From Butyriboletus loyo (Eukaryota; Basidiomycota; Agaricomycetes; Boletales; Boletaceae), in NCBI GenBank assembly GCA_038093515.1, contig JBBPSI010000084.1:36487-100486 (forward strand): 64,000 nucleotides of DNA, given 5' to 3'. Within the stretch, counting starts at the first letter, position 1. Each line of letters opens with the position of its first letter. The notes beneath the pieces were generated by a model. It had not been told where the DNA came from and ran no database searches. It was given only the letters and a program-made list of their open reading frames with translations. Shown here one piece after another: positions 60,040 through 64,000 of the stretch. The translations under genes and the position numbers were made by a program.

Positions 60040-61290
60040 TCAGAATTTATGATACTGCTTGACTGGAATCGTTGTCAACTCTCTTTCTCTCGCAAAACTC
60101 ATCCCATTCGACTTTCTTGTTTGTGGAACGATCCTTTGGTACACCTTTTCCTCGCGTGCCCCCATCGTCCTCAAATGCGCTTTCTTTTAAACACCGGTTT
60201 GTTTGTACGTCTGTCAAATCTATCTCTTTCGATACACTGGAAGTTGGTCCGCAACATTCTAGCGCACTCATCTCTGTCTGTGTCATCTGGTTCCCGGCAT
60301 CAACAGACGAGTATTTTCTCATCGTGAGCCCCTCGTACGATCTGATCGCTTCCGCCACCCGCGTCTAGCCCATACCAAATGGACCATTGTGCTTCTAAAC
60401 CATCTCATGGCTCCAATTCCGCACCTCTCCTCTCTTTGATCACACCGAGTCCCGACCTACCACCTCTTTGGATCACTTGCCTGGCTTCTGGGACACCACC
60501 ATCCCCGCGAAATACTAAGTAGCACTCGTATCTGAGCTGACTTCCTCTTCTGAGCGTAAAAAATGGCACGGGGTTGTCAGCGAGGCTGGCCAGGGGGATG
60601 AACAATGCAAAGCCCCCACGACCATGCCCAAGTCCCACGCGGAACAAGTATCCAAGGCGGCCTTACCCCTGGATCGATCGAGCGGGCGTATAGTTGTGGG
60701 TCGATCGTACTGTGCGGACGTGGGACGTCGATTCGGGTGTGTATCGATACGATCGTGCGTCTTTCATCCGTTCCCTGCTACCCTTTTGGGGGTATGTCGA
60801 TAACTGATCACATGCTGGTTTCCGTTGTCATTTCTATTTATTTATTTCTTCGTCTTTGTCGTCTAGACTTGAACGACCGATGCTCGAGCTGGTGGTTACT
60901 GACAGACACCGTCCTTTCACCCTGTATGCGCCAGACCGTCTCCATCTTTGACATCCATTCGCCCTTGCTTGCGAATAGAGCCGGAACGCACATGTACCCT
61001 GCCATACTATCATTTCCGGTACCGCACCGACCTTTCCTTGATCGTCAGCGCCAACGAAACCCTTCCCTCGCCCCCGACCCCGATTCGCACCCCATGTTCT
61101 GACTTGTGCCTACGACGGGATTGCTCATCTCTGCGATCTCCGAAACCTCAAGAGCGCAATCGCAAGCATAAAAAGCATGAGATGGTGCCCCCAAAAATCC
61201 TGAGTATCGATTGGGTGGGTGAAGTCGTTGGCGTGGGTGACGAGGGTGGAGTAGAGGTATGGCGGGTTGGTCAAGGGATCGACTATTCAC
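60040..61290 (+). pseudogene. Near full-length, uninterrupted WDR12 pseudogene
   Basis: Covers almost all of WDR12, from FMI-LDW near the N-terminal NLE domain to degenerate LSIDWVGEVVGVGDEGG-type codons (frame-shifted) near the end, with all introns recognisable. Many stops and frameshifts. It reads through the point where the 45.9 and 52.95 kb copies switch to DUF6533, so it preserves the older arrangement. Confidence 0.85.
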
Positions 61291-62277
61291 CTAGTGAAAC
61301 GTGGGTATCCTACATCTGGTTCGATGTCCTGGGGCATACAGGCCGAAGATGGATGTAATGCAGATATCGACGTACTTTCTTTGTATAAAGATGTGGAGGT
61401 ACGAGAAGTGAAAAAGAGAGAAGAAAGCGAGGCATTGCATTCATAGAATCATCAGCTTAGCGATAGATGTAAAACATGAAATATCGATACGACCACGTAT
61501 GATCATGTATGCCTCCCACTACTTACATATGGGATCCTACACGTCGCGCAATGCTATGTCCTCATGCAAAGCCTGTGAGCACATTCGCTTGGGGTCGGTG
61601 ATCTGTTTTGATGCCCGCTGAGATATTCGAACTGCTGATCCGGTCCGCTTGAACGATCAGACAACAGTATGGTCAACGAGCTGAATCCCACAAGAACGCC
61701 GAAAGCAGCATCTTTTAGTCTGCTACGCAGAACGTGTGTTATGGTGCGAGCAAGACAAGGTGGATCGGTGGTTACAGCCAGGGGCACTCCTATCTAGCTA
61801 GTTCCGCGTCAGCGTCGATCGTCAGATGGAAGCATACTCGTCACACGTCACATCAATGTCTGCCAGCTTGAACCAACCTTTGATTGTGGTAAATATGCTT
61901 CTGGAGTGAGACCGCTCGCTGTTCGGGAGGGTGATGGAATGCACGCATTTTTTAGGAGCGGGGTGGGTCTGGTGTGGATTGTAAACCGATCGTGAAACGA
62001 GTGCTGGAGTCAAGATATGATGAACACTCACAGATCTCAGGGTAGAACGACCCTTGGCAATGAGGCAAAATGTCTTGTTGACCGCTTGTCTGGTCGTCGC
62101 AACAAGGTCACTTGGGTTGGGTGCGAGTAAAGATAAGCGCCAAAGGCACGAGGCAGTTGCGACCCATATAGAGAATAAGGAAACGTGTTTATGGAGCAGC
62201 TTTGCGCACCACGAGTTGAACCGAAACCATCTTTCTTGCACTCTTTGAACTCCACGGACAGCGTACCATCGCAGAGG
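61290..62277. other. Spacer and rearranged 5' flank of WD40 copy 5
   Basis: About 61.55-61.87 kb holds a short remnant of the second membrane-protein family (minus). At about 61875 it jumps into the WD40 flank, followed by a partly rearranged stretch, then the ATG-proximal ~130 bp shared with the other copies. No TATAAAAAG motif is present. Confidence 0.5.
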
Positions 62278-64000
62278 ATGTCATCAACAAAGACCAGTGT
62301 GTAGCAACTCTGAACAGTGATAGTGTTGCATGCTAACAATCCAGCAAGACCCAACAGTAGTACTTGACACCGGTCGCGATGATTTAGTGTGGGCAGTCGC
62401 ATTCCAGTCTGATGGAAAGCATCTTTTGGGTGGGGGTAGCGATGGCATTCGACGATGGCGACTTGAAGACAATCAAGAGGTCAGAAACCAAATGGGAATG
62501 AACATGAATGCCATCAGTGTGTCAAGAGATCACCAGTGGATAGTGTGTGGCGCTGAGGAGGGCGCAAGCGTGTGGGACGCAGAGCTGCACACAAAGGTCA
62601 TCGAGGTGGAGGGCGGAAATCCGGTGTATGCGGTCGATGTCTCACCAGATTCGACCACGTTTGCCACTGGGACTGGTAAGACAGCGAGCATTTGGAGCAT
62701 AACAACAGGGGAGAGACTCGTCGGCCCACTCCAACATGACAAAGATGTCAATGGAATCAAATTCTCCCCAAATGGCGAGCGCATCGCCACTTGCTGCTGT
62801 AGGGGCTCGATCCGCATTTTCGACATTCACAACAGCGACGAACTCGTCACAATTGAGACTGAAACAACCTTATTTCTCATAGCCATTCCACTTGCATGGT
62901 CCAGTGACAACCAGCAACTTTTTGCGGCAACTGACGACCGCAAAATCAAGTCTTTCGCTGTGTCCATGGGATCCCAGGTCGCCGAGTCACCAGCTTTCGA
63001 CAGCGTCGACTCCATCGCTCTAGCAGCAAATGGTAATTTCATTGCCACATATAGAATGTCTTCCATCTTCTTCCTGGACATGTCGACTCTGACTCAGATT
63101 GGCTCTGACATTGAGGACAGTAGTCAGATATACTCGATCGCCCTCTCCCCAGATGACACATATCTGGCAACTGGACGACGGGATGGGAAAGTCTCTGTGC
63201 GTGCCCTTGGTCATATTCTCCCAGAGTCATACGGTCCTTTCCATGTAAGTATTTGGCTATTCTATCAAACCATCTCATCACACACAATATTAGACATCAA
63301 CTAGTGATCTTGAGGTATCCACTCGCTCTGTTCCCGTTCGACGCGAGTTCTCATGATCGTGTAGGTTGACGTGCCGTCGAGCGCGCCCGCTCCTGAGTTC
63401 GACTTTGATGAGGTTCGTGGCCACCTCATTTTGTTTCTTGCTTTTATATTGACACTGCTGGAGCCACCATCCCCGACCGACGCTGCCGATCCCCGGGAGC
63501 TACCGCCACTCGACTCCCCTACAGAGGCACGTCCGGAGTCGCAGATTCGCTCAATATTCAAAAAGCTGCTAACGCGAAAAAGTGAGAAGGACGCCACTTC
63601 ACACAAGTCAGGTCGACGTTCCGGAAAGTCACGCCAACCCGCCGCCGATCATCGATCGCCGTCCCACTCCCCAGCGAGAGTGGACAGTGCCACGAACGAG
63701 GGCCCTTCGAGGATGGCTGCAGCTGAACGTCAAGCAGTGAGTACTCGTCCTTGATGCACGATGGGATGTGGTTTGTCTAATATTTCATTTTAGCGCACAT
63801 CCACAGGATTCACCAGAAGACGACAGGTTCGCTATTCCGCGTATTTGTATGCAGGCACTCATCACTCATCACATATCGCAGCGTAAATCGCGTGCCAAGG
63901 CTGCGGTTCCCAACCATCCAAATGAAGATGCCTCTCGTAGCGGAGAGCATGCTGCAGATCCAAAGGTAGCGGACCCAGTATGACTCTTCCTGGCGATGTA
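62278..64000 (+). CDS. WD40 propeller protein, copy 5 (last exon beyond window)
   Basis: Exons 62278-62298, 62345-63244, 63365-63412, 63464-63736, 63794-63826 and 63882-63977 fit; the last exon lies past the edge. Closest to copy 4. Distinct blade residues include GGGSDGI, CGAEEG, HDKDV, CCCRGS, an inserted residue in the TLFLIAI stretch, loss of Asn in FDS-VDS, and GRRDGK. Exon 4 starts after GAG rather than CAG. It carries the same 7-bp duplication in the penultimate intron as copy 4. An alternative start is the ATG at 62330. Confidence 0.85.

Noticed and set aside
63840..63885. Apparent premature stop in the tails of WD40 copies 4 and 5
   Set aside because: The stop falls inside an intron bounded by exons of 33 and 96 nt that are in phase in all copies.
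39684..64000. NLR (NACHT/HET) immune receptors
   Set aside because: Only propeller and disordered tail exons are present; no P-loop, HET or other effector domain was found in any frame nearby.
1..64000. CRISPR arrays or bacterial-type operons
   Set aside because: No regularly spaced short repeats, and the genes have fungal introns throughout.

Overview
The window reads as the nuclear genome of an agaricomycete (mushroom-class) fungus. Genes carry many 40-70 bp introns with GT-AG borders and very small exons (down to 8-33 nt). The protein families are basidiomycete-typical: DUF6533 membrane proteins, RBR ligases, a GDSL esterase and F-box proteins. The expanded WD40 family and general style suggest a Rhizoctonia/Ceratobasidium-like species, but that placement is inference.

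Layout. (1) Left block, about 1-11.0 kb: a minus-strand WD40 gene cut by the window edge, then gene debris dominated by a repeated unit. One diverged copy lies at about 2.04-4.2 kb, and two near-identical tandem copies of about 2.6 kb lie at 5.77-8.44 and 8.44-11.03 kb. (2) Core, about 11.0-38.3 kb: WDR12/YTM1 (minus), an F-box gene (minus), a GDSL esterase (minus), two tandem RBR ubiquitin ligases (plus), SEC61 alpha (plus), a Dal5-like MFS transporter (plus), a DUF6533 pseudogene and a DUF6533 gene (both plus), with relic material between the last genes. (3) Right block, about 38.4-64 kb: a tandem array of composite units of about 8.6, 8.2 and 5.8 kb. Each carries one apparently intact plus-strand WD40 gene (starts near 39.7, 48.3, 56.5 and 62.3 kb), plus fragments that match WDR12, GDSL esterase, DUF6533 and a second membrane-protein family.

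The two blocks share their material in opposite orientation, so the core is flanked by inverted arrays. WDR12 fragments are copied at least seven times and GDSL fragments four times.

The most notable signal is the WD40 family. Five paralogs encode a seven-blade propeller plus a basic, Ser/Pro-rich tail. They are almost identical except at a few blade positions, where clustered substitutions change residues predicted to lie on the exposed propeller face. This resembles the diversifying WD40 surfaces of fungal NLR/HET-E proteins, but no NACHT or HET domain is visible here. Exon models for WDR12, the GDSL gene, SEC61, both RBR genes and WD40 copies 2-5 were assembled by hand. Their exon lengths sum to whole codons wherever both ends lie in the window.
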